A stretch of 64,000 nt of DNA. Source: Caprimulgus europaeus (lineage: Eukaryota > Chordata > Aves > Caprimulgiformes > Caprimulgidae). The notes under the pieces were generated by a model. It searched no databases, was not told where the DNA came from, and was given only the letters and a program-made list of their open reading frames with translations. Of this stretch, positions 14,101-24,800 are shown piece after piece (the stretch's first letter is position 1; every line of letters begins with the position of its first letter). Where the stretch lies: assembly GCA_907165065.1 (NCBI GenBank), contig OU015532.1, forward strand, positions 42,014,839 through 42,078,838, given 5' to 3'. The position numbers and the translations under genes are program-made.

Positions 14101-17100
14101 TGGGAAGCCTGACATGAGGAAAAGCTGACAACTGGGCTTGTTCAGCCTTGAGAAAAGAAGGCTTAGCGGAGACCTCATCACCACATTCCAGTATTAAAGG
14201 GTGGTTACAAAGAAGATGAGATTCCCTTTTCACAAGGAGTCACATGGAAAAGGGGTAACGGGTACAAGTTACTCCTGAGGAGATTCCAACTGGACACAAG
14301 AAGAAACTTTTCCACAATGAGAACAATCAGATTATTGGAATCATCTCCTCAACGTTGGACTCTCCTAGGATTTGGCTGGACAGGGTGCTGGGCCTTCATG
14401 TCTAGACCGTGCTTTTGCCAAAAGAGTGTGGACCAGATGATACTTGAGGTCCCTTCCAACCTGGTATTCCATGATTCAGTGGCAGTATGGTCTAGACCAA
14501 CTATGTTAGTTGCAAAATTGCACCTCTGGTGCAATCACGGACAGCTCTCATTTGTCATACGTTTCAATAATATTATGTAATCTGTAGGCAACATCAAAAG
14601 AGAAGAATAATAAGCAATCAGAATTCATAATTAGTTCAGTAAATAAAGAGCAAACCAATACCAACACACAATACAATAACCAGAGTGGGGGAAGGCTAGA
14701 GAACAAAGACAGCAGGCAGAGACATATTTTAACAGGCAATCTGTTTACCTTACAGCTGAGAATACTCTTCCCAGCAGACTCAGTCCATCAAAGTAAAAAA
14801 TGTTTTGCAGATAAAGTTTAAGTCTCATCTTTATTTAATTTATTAAGCTGTAAGAAACTGGTTCACTTCTGTCTACATTTTGAAAACTACAGAAGGCAAA
14901 CACTTTAAAGGTCTCAGAATATCCTGCACTACTACTTTAACAAATAAAATGTGTATTTGTTTAGTCACAGTGACTTGGTTCCAGCTCCTTCTTTTTATTT
15001 TTGAGCATACTAATAGACACAGGTGTTCAATAAGAAGTGAAAAGTTAAGAATAGTAAAGGGTTTGGAGATCAAAGTAATGTTGAAAGACACTGGATATCA
15101 GAAACAATTAAGAGCCCATGCACTCAAAAACAAATGATCTTTTGGTTATGAAAGTCAGGATAAATAAGACATAGTAGAACCATTCTTGTTTAATTATTAG
15201 AAGTAACATATAAAGAAAGGTAAGAAACATCAATCTAAAAATATAGTTTAATGTTTCTGAACATTTGTTTTAAGACCTTGAATACCAACTTTGACCTTTC
15301 TTATATTAACTGCTACAAACCTTCAGCACTACAGTAAAGATGATTGGTATTTAGAGCACCCTGACTCAGTTCAACAATCAGATTTCTCCTGACCTTTCAT
15401 AAAAGGAGAACAAACTTGAATGTCCATGTACACAGAAGGTATGAGAGAACCTGTTATAATAGCCTCACTGATTCACCAGAGGGTAGGAAAACATGCAGGC
15501 AGCCTGCAACAGCAAACCACCATTACAGACACACATCAATGCAAGGACAGATGAAGCGGTGCTGATACCCACCTAAGGGTGCCATTTTCTCCTTTGTCAA
15601 GGCTGGTGAAACGACTGTACAAACGGGTGATCTGACTGTGGGAGACTGAAAAAAAAGAAACACAAATTAGCATGGCAATTATTCCTTATAGGAAGAGACC
15701 TCATTACACTGAGCCACTCTATTGCCAGAACCTGTGTTCAAAGAAAGATGACACAAAAGTCACATTGTAAGCACATAGCAATCATAAGTTTAGGGACTTC
15801 TTGAGCTGTAAGTTGCATCTTAATATTCAAGAATCCAGAAATAAGCCTACTGTTCAAAGAAATTGTCTAACTCTGCCTTCTACCCATTTATAATTTTGGT
15901 CTCTACCATTTTTTTGCTATCTAATTCAGTAAGTAGCAATTAAAAAGAAAAAAATAAATAAATGTGATTCACATTTCCACTGTCTTTCCCTTAATTCCTT
16001 TATGGCTAGTCACAACGTGGACATAGCCTCCAGTGATGACCTCTACATCATTCACAACACTATGGACATCTGCTGTAGCATCTTTCCTTCTCCTTTGCTT
16101 ATCTCTACTTCTGTTGTCTTTTTCCATCTACAGATGGAAAGTGTACTCAGTTTCTCTGCATGTGGAATGCGGTAAGAGACTTTACACCCGATCCCTTTTC
16201 TTCCTTTACAGTTTTGTTCAGTTTGAGGTTCACTAAAGTCATTTCCAGGCTTCTAGGACACAGACGTAAAAATTATAAAGCCCATTTCTAAAGAAGTTTG
16301 GGAGGGAGCTTGGGACACAAAGCAAGCAGAATGGTATTGCAGACCTTTTAAATCTGCAGTTTGAAACAGAAATTCCAAAGCCAATATTAAGTTTGGCATC
16401 ATGGTGTCAACATCACCAAGATATTAGACAACCCAAGACACTAGACATCTAGATCTTTAGAACAGGTTTAACTCGCTCCCATCATGAACTATCTACAATA
16501 GCAATTCCTTTAATACTGGAAGAATGCCCTACAGACTATCCTGGTTTTTCAGAGCCTCTTCAGATGAGGTTAATAAATAGATGAAATAAGACTGAATTGA
16601 ATTTTAATGTTTACTCAGTAAAGGTGTGATTTTCTACTATGTTAAACTAGTACTGTGTGTCATTTTCAGATTCAATTGTTTTAAAAGCCTCCACCAGCAC
16701 ATGTACAATGCTTTTGTTCCTTGGTAAAACTTATTTGGGAACAGGTTGCACAGCAGTTGTCTGACCTGTGACAACTGAGGCAATTTTTTTTTCAGGTTTG
16801 TTCTTTCTCCAGGCTATTTGTTTAGGTTCAACTGTGCCAGCAGATGACCTGCCAGCAACTGGGGTTTTTTGTTTTTTTTCCCCCCCCCCCCCCCATATCT
16901 CCTCAGCAACTTTCATTCTTTGCATAGGGCTGGGCAATTTGCTCTACTTGATAACGTTCCACCTAAGGCAACTTCTCTACAGCCAGACTGGGCAGCTTGC
17001 TCAATTTCAAGTTAAGCAACACACACACATAGAAAGCAGGCATCACTATTTTAAAGACTTCAGATTTCTGCATTTCTGATTTAGTGTTTTAGATATGATA

Positions 17101-20100
17101 CACAGTAACAACAATTGATGACAAAAAAGAATAGCTCGGAGTTATATCTCCAATAGGAAGCCCTCCCATTCCCCCCTGAAAAGAAAGAGGGTAATGAGAA
17201 TTCTACTCAGCTACCACTTCCAAATGAATGTTAGCAACTCAATTTATAGAACACCTCCAGAACAGCTACTGTGTGATAAATAGTATGTAGCTATAGACAG
17301 GAGAAGAGTTGATTTTGTTAATATCATACTAGACAAAAATCATATCACAGCTATATGAGAAAGGAAAATTATTCTGGTCTACCACTGTATTCTTTCCTAA
17401 TTTCCTTTTTGACTCTCACCTCTCTAAAGCTGCATCGCCAGACACTCTTCAGGGCCTTCTTATGCAAAATAAAGATTTTTAAATTCCCTGTTCACCACAG
17501 GAGAACCAGAAACAAGACCTGCAATTCATGACTGCTTCTTAAAAATCAAAGGTTAAGGCTTAAAGCTAGCCAGTATGATTTACTCTCTTCTGCTGTCCAA
17601 TTAAGGTCCTTCTAAAATATAAGTCATAACCTCTAGAATAGGAGCTGTACTCCCTATTTTACTTCTGCTAAATAATTGGAAAGTTTTTTGCAATTAGACA
17701 CTCTGAAACTCTTGTCTAAAACATTAGTGTAAACTCATATAAATACCTGTTATTTACTTATTTAGAAAACACATAAATATCCATCAGAAAATCCATCACT
17801 TGCTAACACTAAAATATTTTTTCTCCTAAGCTCTGATAAAAGCATTAGTTTATTATTAATCCTTAGATAGACTGCTTCAAAGCATGGGAACAAAGGGTGT
17901 GAACCAAATCGTTTGAATACTGTTAACATTCCAATGGCTTTCCAAAAGCTTGGGACAGAATGCTGACAAGCAACATCCTGGACCTCTCACCTGTTTCTTA
18001 CAGTTCTTACTGAAACACAAAAGCAATTATGGCTACTTGAAGGCTTTTTCAAACTCCAATTTCAAAATGTTCATATGCAAAGCATATGTTGTATGGAAAC
18101 CGTTTAAGATTTAGAACTGCTAATTTCAGGATTAACACCTGTCACTTGGACCTTGATGGAGATTTTCTGTCACTGAGATGTTTTAAGCAGACATGTTACT
18201 GTTCTTGAAAACATTACCTTTGTAGAGGTTTCTAGGCTTGTTATGCTAAGAAGAGTTTTCCACTACAATATAAAAAAATAATATAGAACTTTAACTCACA
18301 TTTAGACTTAACTCAAGAGATTAAGTGTAATTATATGGCTTTTGAAAGACTTGGCTTCAAGTCCCCTAGAAGAGATCTTTCTAAACAAAATATTAACATA
18401 TTGTTTATCACTCATGTTAGAATCATTAGCTGTTCAGTTTTCTGGTACATAAAACTGAACAAGAGAAAAGTTGTATAATTCTATAGCTGAACTCGAATTG
18501 GATGAGTGTTCTGGTCAGTGCTTCATGCTTATCCCAGATGAACTGAAGAAGTCCTATTTCACAGTAAGAAGGCCAAAAAAATAATTCTTAGGAGCACTTA
18601 CCAGAACATAATTTCAAGATGGACATGTAGTACTGCCAAGTTGTTTCTTGTCTACAAAGTCCCTTTTTCAAACTCCTTAGTAGGTAGAGGATCATCAGCA
18701 TCAAGTTTCTAACAAACCACAGGATACTCTATTCAGTAATGCTAACTTAGCATTCTCCCTGAGAACTTTGTTCCAGATAGCCAGTGATCTGGGAATCTTT
18801 TTTCCTTCACCTTGTACCTTGCACAAATATTTGCACCAATATGAAGTATTTAACAGTGCAGAGAGCTTGTTTGGAATTTTCCATCTACCTGGGTAAGTCT
18901 AAAAGGCAGAGAAAAATCATATTCCTAGACTAGTTACAGGCTGGGGGCAGGAGGAGATTTGATAAAGCCAACAAGACACACTGCCATCACTTACAAGCAA
19001 GCATGAGTCAGAGATTAGCAATGCTTGATTAACGAAGTGGTAATACTTATGAAATTGGATAGTAAAAATACTGGAAAATGAACCAAGCTCAAATCACAAA
19101 GCTTAAACCCACTGAGCACAACCTCAAGCTCCCCACTTTGAGGATGTAAGAAATTTAGAGCCTAACTAGAGCCAAGTGGTTATATTGACTAGGATGCCTA
19201 TATAGCCATCTGAACAGCTATATAGGCTGTTTATTTAATTATTTTTTTAATTATCATGGAGGTAAAATTCTAAGAATAAAACAACACTGACAATAAATCA
19301 AATATTTGCACAAGGAAAAAAAAATAAAACCTTTTGGAAGAAGATTCCAGATTGTGGGTTTGGTTTTTAAAGCATCTTTATAAATGAAGTGAGGCTACCT
19401 TTAGTCCATGACCTTTGTGATTAAAAAGAATAAAGCCCCAGTACATTCTTGCAGGATAGGCAGACTGACATCCCTACTTGTTTATCATAGCCTTCCTGTA
19501 GGAGGTTCCCTTGACAGATGCAAAAAGGATCACGGAAACTATGTTAACTCACTCAGCTGTCCACTGCTCTAGCCAGTACCGTCTTAGCTTTCTTTTGCTC
19601 CTTTTCTGTAGCCACTCATTTTCCTGACACAAATAAGCTATCACCTAAAATTAATATATGATACCATTCCTACGGGAAAGAAAACTGAGGGAAGTATTTT
19701 TATGTAGCGAGAACAGATCAGCAAGCACAAGCAGGAAAAAAATGTGATCTGGGAAGACCTTGTTTATTTGCAGGGGGGAGAAAATAGCAAAGTGATACCT
19801 ATGATGTTATGACTTCTCTCCAACTAGTTAGGAGGGCACCCTCCATCTACTATCATCCAGTATTTGCTAGAATTCTCGGCTAGGCAGCTATTCTAGCAGC
19901 CAAGTTAACAACACTGAGGTTTACCTTTTTTAAGGTACTTTATGTTTATGGAGAACAACTCGATCCAATACTATAGTAAAGTAGCTACATACTACAGTAC
20001 AGCTTGAATAATGCTCCCCCAATCACTGACTAATGCAGGAATTTTCACCTATTTTAGTTAGCCATACCCCCTTTCACAAGTTACGTTATCTCCTTTATGT

Positions 20101-21034
20101 TTTAAATGCCACTTAGCATTTTTTCTGAATACCCTAAAGGCAAGTTTCACGACGGCCTACAAAACAAATAACATTCGGGGAAAAAAAAAAATCACTATAC
20201 AACGAGAAATTTTTCAGGTTAAAAAGAGCTGCTGGAGAGAAACTCCAGCACCAGAAACAGAGACAGACAACTCTTCAAAATCCAACGAGGTATCTCTGAC
20301 CAAAGGCACTACTGGAGACAGCCCAAGCACCGTTTCTCTCCCTTCCCGCTCGGGTCTCCCTGCCGTTGAAGAGCCAACCTTCGGTTCCGTAAGCCACAGG
20401 AATGGCTCCCCCGCGAGTTCAGCACAGCCAGGGGACGAAGGGACCCGTAGGTCCCCGCTGGCTGGATGACAGCTTTCGCTTTCCAGGGCGCCAAGCCCCC
20501 GAAGCTTGCCCCTCTCGCGTCCAGGCCCGCACAAGAAGCAACCTCGGCTACCAGCAGCTGGATTTACAGCCGGCGGCCGCTGCCCGCCCCAAGCGAGCGG
20601 GACACCGGAGTGCTACCAACGGAGACGCGTTGCCCGTGGGTCTCCGCCAGCCCCGGGCCGCGGGCACCATCCCCTCGGGGCCGCTCCTGCGCGGCGACCG
20701 AGCTAAGAGGCGCTTCGCAGGTTTCCGCAGGCCCGGAGCCAGCTAGGACCGGGCGCTGCCCGGCTGGGAACGCAGCGGTCGCGCTCACCTCCTGGCCGGC
20801 CGCCCCGGGTACGGCTCGGCGCGCAGCCGCGAGGGGACAGACGGCGGCGGGGCCGGCTGAGGCACCTCCCCGGCTTCAGGGACGAGGCGCTGCCCCGCTC
20901 CGGCCGCCCAACCCCCGCGGCGCTTCCTCCCCAGCCCGCCTCGCCTCTCCTCTCGCCCGGCACTCACAGCCCGTCTCCTTCTTGATCTCCTCGATCTCCT
21001 CATCCCGCAGCAGTGTGGACGCCCGGGAACCCAT
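2070..21034 (-). CDS. CHP1: CHP1, calcineurin B homologous protein 1 (complete, 7 coding exons)
   Basis: Joined minus-strand exons 21034-20968, 15645-15573, 7100-7020, 5732-5605, 4706-4645, 3581-3459 and 2123-2070 give 588 nt, 195 aa plus stop, the exact length of mammalian CHP1. The protein starts MGSRAST, an N-myristoylation signal. EF-hand loops 3 (residues 123-134, [12 protein letters not shown]) and 4 (164-175, [12 protein letters not shown]) look intact; the first two EF-hands (around 37-48 and 74-85) are degenerate, as is usual for the family. Residues 138-147 correspond to the known nuclear export signal, and the C-terminus ends MSIRFLH. CHP1 is a Ca2+-binding obligate cofactor of plasma-membrane Na+/H+ exchangers (NHE1-3), can inhibit calcineurin, and activates GPAT4 at the ER (family knowledge). 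Differences from the human sequence as I remember it are few: Gln at 102 and Ala at 174. The gene is head to head with EXD1 across a shared CpG island. Confidence 0.97.
2124..3458 (-). other. CHP1: CHP1 intron 6
   Basis: The final CHP1 intron. It holds one diverged CR1 fragment (about 2643-2955) and otherwise AT-rich unique sequence with an A12 run near 3271. No other gene is visible. Confidence 0.85.
2643..2955 (-). mobile_element. CR1 LINE fragment, old
   Basis: On the plus strand the sequence runs through the typical antisense CR1 phrases (ACCCCTGGAGGTCTTTTAGTCC, split here as the start, then AGGTTGCTCAGGGCC, later TGTTGCCTCTTGCCCTG). Many substitutions separate it from the fresher copies in this window, so it is old. 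The 3' hexamer tail is missing. Boundaries are approximate. Confidence 0.75.
3459..3581 (-). CDS. CHP1: CHP1 coding exon 6
   Basis: A 123-nt exon in phase 0 encoding residues 138-178. It carries the export-signal segment [10 protein letters not shown] and the canonical fourth EF-hand loop (164-175). Donor GTTGGT is weaker than consensus. Acceptor TGTTACAG. Confidence 0.96.
4645..4706 (-). CDS. CHP1: CHP1 coding exon 5
   Basis: A 62-nt exon encoding residues 117-137 ([20 protein letters not shown]), including the whole canonical third EF-hand loop with Asp at loop positions 1, 3 and 5 and Glu at 12. Donor GTAAAT. Confidence 0.96.
5605..5732 (-). CDS. CHP1: CHP1 coding exon 4
   Basis: A 128-nt exon encoding residues 74-117 ([18 protein letters not shown] to SNKLH plus one base of Phe117). 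It contains the regulatory linker between the N and C lobes. Residue 102 is Gln where I recall Val in human. Acceptor TTATGCAG, donor GTAAGA. Confidence 0.96.
7020..7100 (-). CDS. CHP1: CHP1 coding exon 3
   Basis: An 81-nt exon encoding residues 47-74 ([18 protein letters not shown] to FFPEG). Acceptor TTTACTTAG, donor GTAAGT. Both split codons join the neighbouring exons in frame. Confidence 0.96.
12041..12074. repeat. Polypyrimidine tract C20-T10-C4
   Basis: A 34-nt uninterrupted pyrimidine run made of 20 C, 10 T and 4 C. The complementary strand is G4A10G20. On the CHP1 sense strand this is purine-only within intron 2. Such tracts are length-variable and error-prone in sequencing. Confidence 0.95.
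13478..14482 (+). mobile_element. CR1 LINE, 5'-truncated, includes end of RT and 3' tail
   Basis: The plus strand encodes reverse-transcriptase tail motifs (a piece reading [12 protein letters not shown] then FASDTKLSG near 13584-13656), followed by the CR1 C-terminal part ([16 protein letters not shown] in one frame, about 13990-14045) and the non-coding 3' end finishing ATTCCATGATTCAGTG. Stops and frame changes interrupt the ORF, so it is dead. The 3' end is intact and the 5' end truncated, the normal CR1 insertion pattern. It is antisense to CHP1, in intron 2. Confidence 0.9.
15573..15645 (-). CDS. CHP1: CHP1 coding exon 2
   Basis: A 73-nt exon encoding residues 23-46 and two bases of Ser47 ([10 protein letters not shown]... 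to NGTL). It is preceded by a T-rich tract ending CAG and followed by donor GTGGGT. It covers the first, non-canonical EF-hand. Confidence 0.96.
15646..20967 (-). other. CHP1: CHP1 intron 1
   Basis: A 5.3-kb intron running from the CpG island to exon 2. It is AT-rich, with a C15 run at 16880-16894. I see no exon, repeat family or RNA gene in it. The right end (20.4-20.97 kb) becomes CpG-rich as it enters the shared promoter island. Confidence 0.8.
16880..16894. repeat. C15 homopolymer after a T-rich run
   Basis: Eight T then fifteen C on the plus strand; a second, smaller version of the pyrimidine tract at 12041. Confidence 0.9.
20968..21034 (-). CDS. CHP1: CHP1 coding exon 1
   Basis: Encodes residues 1-22 (MGSRAST...KKETG) plus the first base of Phe23. 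The ATG at 21034 follows GCGGCC on the minus strand, and the second codon is Gly, as myristoylation requires. The donor is GTGAGT. The exon lies inside the CpG island. Confidence 0.96.
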
Positions 21035-21273
21035 GGCCGCCGCTGGGCCTGAGGGGAATAGAAGGGCCGCGCTCCGCCCTTGGGAGAGCTACGCAGACCG
21101 AACAGCGACGGCAGCACCACCGCCACCCTCCGCACGGGCCCGTCCACAGCCGCCCAGCTGCACTGGGCCGGAAGGCGCGTCCGCACTGACTCTTATCGTC
21201 CGGCCGGGCCCGGCCCTCGCCGCCCGCCTCACCCCGCCCCTCAGCCGCGCGCCGGCCGCTGACGGACACTCGC

Positions 21274-21283
21274 GCGCATGCGC
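21274..21283. promoter_or_regulatory. NRF1-type palindrome GCGCATGCGC
   Basis: A perfect palindromic match to the NRF1 core, about 240 bp upstream of the CHP1 ATG and 390 bp upstream of the EXD1 ATG. NRF1 sites are typical of bidirectional CpG-island promoters (general knowledge). Occupancy is inferred. Confidence 0.6.
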
Positions 21284-21396
21284 GGAGGCCAAGGCGCAGG
21301 CGTTATCCCCAACGGCCGCCTCCTGCTACCTGCAGGCGGCGCGAGGGGCAGCTGGTGCCACTCTCTGTCTATAGCGCCGTCAGCTCCTCTTCCGCG

Positions 21397-21401
21397 ATTG
21401 G
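21397..21401 (-). promoter_or_regulatory. Inverted CCAAT box (ATTGG)
   Basis: GATTGGGTG on the plus strand is a CCAAT box on the minus strand, an NF-Y type site in the middle of the divergent promoter. Confidence 0.45.
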
Positions 21402-21417
21402 GTGTAGGCGCTAATGG

Positions 21418-21426
21418 CCCCGCCCC
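21418..21426. promoter_or_regulatory. GC box CCCCGCCCC
   Basis: An Sp1/KLF-type GC box 20 bp from the inverted CCAAT, on the EXD1 side of the divergent promoter. Confidence 0.5.
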
Positions 21427-21674
21427 CGGGGCGTGGCTGGAGCCGCCTTGTCCCGCCGCAGCCGTGCCGTACGGATGGTGCCCTTCCTGCCGGTGTCCTC
21501 CCGGGGAAGCCTCGCTCCCGCTGCAGCCGCCTAGCTGGGGGAGCACCATTCCCCTCTCTCTTCTGCGCTGCCGGTGTCCTGCCGGGGGAGCCCACTTCCC
21601 ACCCCCGCCGCTCGGTGCTGCAGATGTCCCACCGGGCGAGCTTCGTTCCCGCCGCCCCCGCCCCGGGCTGCCGC

Positions 21675-21801
21675 ATGGCCCTCAGCACCGAACGCTTCCA
21701 TGCCCTTCTGGAGAGAACCATTAAAGTCACCTTAAAATGTGGCGTCTTTCAAGGGGTGCTGCAGTGCGTCAACCCCGACCGGAGCCTCCTCCTGCGGACA
21801 G
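21675..21801 (+). CDS. EXD1: EXD1 coding exon 1
   Basis: Encodes [18 protein letters not shown] to SLLLRT, residues 1-42, plus one base of Val43; first half of the Lsm-like domain. The donor GTCGGC is far from consensus but joins exon 2 in frame. An upstream in-frame ATG at 21624 would add 17 residues. Confidence 0.82.
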
Positions 21802-24800
21802 GTCGGCCCCGCTCCGCGGCAGTGGGCAGGGCCGCGCCCTCCAGCCCTTAGAGCGCCCCGCGCCGCCTCAGCGTGAGGGGAGCGGGAGCGAGGCGGGGGG
21901 TGTGCGGGCGGGCCCGGCGCTGTGGGCCCGCTCGCTGACGGAGAGGCGCGGGCTCTGCAGTGAACGCTGTGTGACGGGTGGCGTGGGCGTGCTTCCCGGG
22001 AGCCACACCGGGCACCGGGGTGAATCAAACCTACAGTTACGGTGGAAGTTCGCCGCGCCTGGCTGTGTTCTCAGCTGTGAGGCTCTGCAGGGGTAGCAAC
22101 CCTGAGCTGTACCCTACTCAGTGCACAGGCACCTCCTACAAACCCTCTTCTGTCGAGTCAAAAGAGCTGTCTCTTAAAATAACCCATTTGTTGAGTATTT
22201 TTAATTTTTTTTTCGTCGTTCATAGCACTACCCAGTCCTATGGTCTTGCTTTGTTCTGGAAACATTAAGCTTTTACCTCAAAAGCTGAACTTAGAATCAC
22301 AGAATAACAGTTTGGGTTGGAAGGGACCCTCAAAGGTCATCCAGTCCAACCCCTTGCAGTGAGCAGGGACATCTTCACTACAGCAGGTTGCTCAGAGCCC
22401 CATCCAGCCTGACCTTGAGTATCTCCAGGGAAGGGGCCTCCACTACCTCTCTGGGCAACCTGTTCCAATCATCTACCACCCTCATATTGAATAACTTTTT
22501 CCTAATATCCAACCTAAACTTCATGGGTGTCTGTTGTTTTTTTCTCTCCCTCATTTCAGTGAAGAACTTGGAAACTGGCAGAAGCACTCCAGGAGTAAAG
22601 ATGTTTTTTGGCCATGAAATAGTGAATGGTGAGGCTTTTCTTACTGCATTTTGGGACACAGGGATCATTTCCACTGTTAGTTCAGCATTTTAAATCTGTT
22701 TTTTTGGTCACTCTGCTGTATTTTTTCATTGCACATCTTCTAAAATTAGTAGGAATTAGAATGTTGTACAAATTACACAACTTTTATGCCCCAGTTATCT
22801 ATCAGTGAAATAATAATTCCTCACTTTGTGAAGGTCTTGTGACTGTACTGCTTTAAAACTTACTAGTTAAATAATAAATGAAGTCCAGTAAGACCACTAA
22901 TGAAAGTAACCACTCCAAAGGTAATCATTTGAGACAAGTGTGCCCCCTCTTTACGTCCTTTTACATCCATTATGTATGTTCTTATATATATATGCAAGAC
23001 TCTCACTATCAACTCTGCTGGGAAGTTAAATTGTGTAAAGTTCTAGTTAACTTGGTTTTGCTTTTACTCACAGAGGCAGAAGCATCTCTATTAAATGATC
23101 TGTTTATCTGAGCCTCTTTCCATGCTCAATAGTGATAAGAATATGGGATTATTTAAGAAAAACATTTCTAGTGTATAAAGGTCCTGTGCTTTTTTTATTG
23201 GCATCTGCTTTGCTTTGGGGACAAGCAACAAAGTACTGAGCAGGAAGTAGCTAGAAGGCAGCTACTGGACTTAACACAGACTCCATTCTGCCTGGTTCTT
23301 TGTACTGGCTTTATTGTCTGTGTAATAGTCTGTAAAGTAATTAGTGGTAGTTAGAAACTGATTTGGTTTTGGTGGCATGCTAAGCCCTTAGTCTTGTTTA
23401 AGTGTTAGAGTTCTGAAATACACCTTATCTAGGCTACCAATGTAAGGTATTTTGCATAGATTTTTACATCAGAGTGAATTTAGAATTATTTAAACTATCC
23501 TTTGAGTTCAGTTTCTTTTTTTGCATGTATGGCCATGTCCTATGATGGTTAGTATCGGTTATGGTTCTCCTTTTTTAGGATATAACAAGGTCAAAAAGTT
23601 GCTTGTCAGCACTAGAGTATAAATTGTTTGTTTCTATTGCAGTGGAATTGCTGGATGAAGGAGATTCAGGGAAGGGAACAGCAATGCTCTCGGAGTACGT
23701 TGAAATGTTTCCTTCCTTTCACAGTAGAAGGGGTGGGATGCGCTTCCTACGGGAGCCACCACTTACATTTAGTGTGATACTAATGTTTAGACTCTGCTGA
23801 GCCAAGTTTGTATTTCTGTGCTCTAAAGAGGTGAACAAGGTGGTAAGTGGAAAACCTCCCCTGTGTAAAAGGTTATTTCAAGTTATTGCTTACAATTTCT
23901 CTCCCTTGCTTTTTTCTTTTTTCTTTTTTTCTCTCTTTTTTTTTTTTTTTCCCTTCTCACTAGTGTTCCTAGGTAGAAGAATTTGCTTGGTTGTTTCCTT
24001 GTCAGCTTACAGTTTCAGGGAGGATATCCCCTGAGCATTTCTGCTGTGGTGGAACAGTTCCAGGACAACTGCACAGGGAAGGTTAGATTTATACAGGTCC
24101 TCTCAAAACATATATAAATGTCACTTTGGGAAGCTGGTAAAAATATGTTTCCAGTTCCTGCAGACCCATGCTCCTAGATGGCTTTGCTTTGAATCTTCTC
24201 ACAAGACCACATTTGAGGAGTTTATTCTTCCTCTTAAGAGAAGTAGGAATAAAGTGGTGTCTACTGAATAGACCGTAAAATACAGTTAAAAAGCACATGG
24301 AGTTGTGGTTAGTAGCAGTTGTTTTCCTTGCTGCTGTCTTGTCTTCTTTTTCCCTATTAACTAAGCCTACACTTACACACACTTGAATGTGTTTACCTTG
24401 CTAGAAGATTCCTGTGTTAATCATTTAAATACACAATTTTACATCCAAGATTCTTCAGCTACATCTAAAGGCTGGTCAGAAAGGTTTTTTAATGTTTTAT
24501 TATATTGAGGTAGAGAGGTACATGATTGGAGCTCTATAGTGATAATGGGATGTTTTTACATCAATAGAAGGAAATTGATACTAAGACGTCATATTTCCCA
24601 GTGAAGTATTCTTGACCTCAGACTGTAATTAAGCATCTTAGATGTGACATCTTTCAGTCAGATGAAAGTTTACTAACCCTGGGGTTTTTTTAGTCCTGAG
24701 ATGCTGCCACTGTATATGATTTAATAACTTCCATTTGTTTACAGTAAAGTTTTAGTGGAAATAACTATTTACATATTGGTGAACTTGTAAAATTGTCCTC

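Larger units (their letters stand above)
7101..15572 (-). other. CHP1: CHP1 intron 2
   Basis: An 8.5-kb intron. It contains a CR1 copy (about 13478-14482), a C20T10C4 pyrimidine tract (12041-12074) and an oligo-G/GT patch near 8100-8150. The remainder is AT-rich, with no coding exon, RNA gene or other repeat that I can support. Confidence 0.8.
20400..22050. promoter_or_regulatory. CpG island, bidirectional CHP1/EXD1 promoter
   Basis: GC and CpG density rise sharply from about 20400 and fall after about 22050. The island covers CHP1 exon 1 (minus) and EXD1 exon 1 (plus), whose ATGs are 640 bp apart and diverge. Between them lie an NRF1-type palindrome (21274-21283), an inverted CCAAT box (21397-21401) and a GC box (21418-21426), and there is no obvious TATA box. 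Long open frames here (for example 20466-21374) reflect lack of stops in GC-rich DNA. Confidence 0.85.

Noticed and set aside
13462-14128. Open frames with reverse-transcriptase-like residues
   Set aside because: They are decayed pieces of the CR1 LINE, not a host gene.
20466-21374. 302-codon plus-strand open frame in the CHP1/EXD1 island
   Set aside because: Pro/Ala/Arg-rich translation typical of stop-poor CpG-island DNA. It overlaps CHP1 exon 1 on the other strand and has no recognisable domain.
23695-23700. Alternative EXD1 exon 3 donor five bases downstream (TAC|GTTGAA)
   Set aside because: It would put exon 4 into a frame with an immediate stop (TGC TGA).
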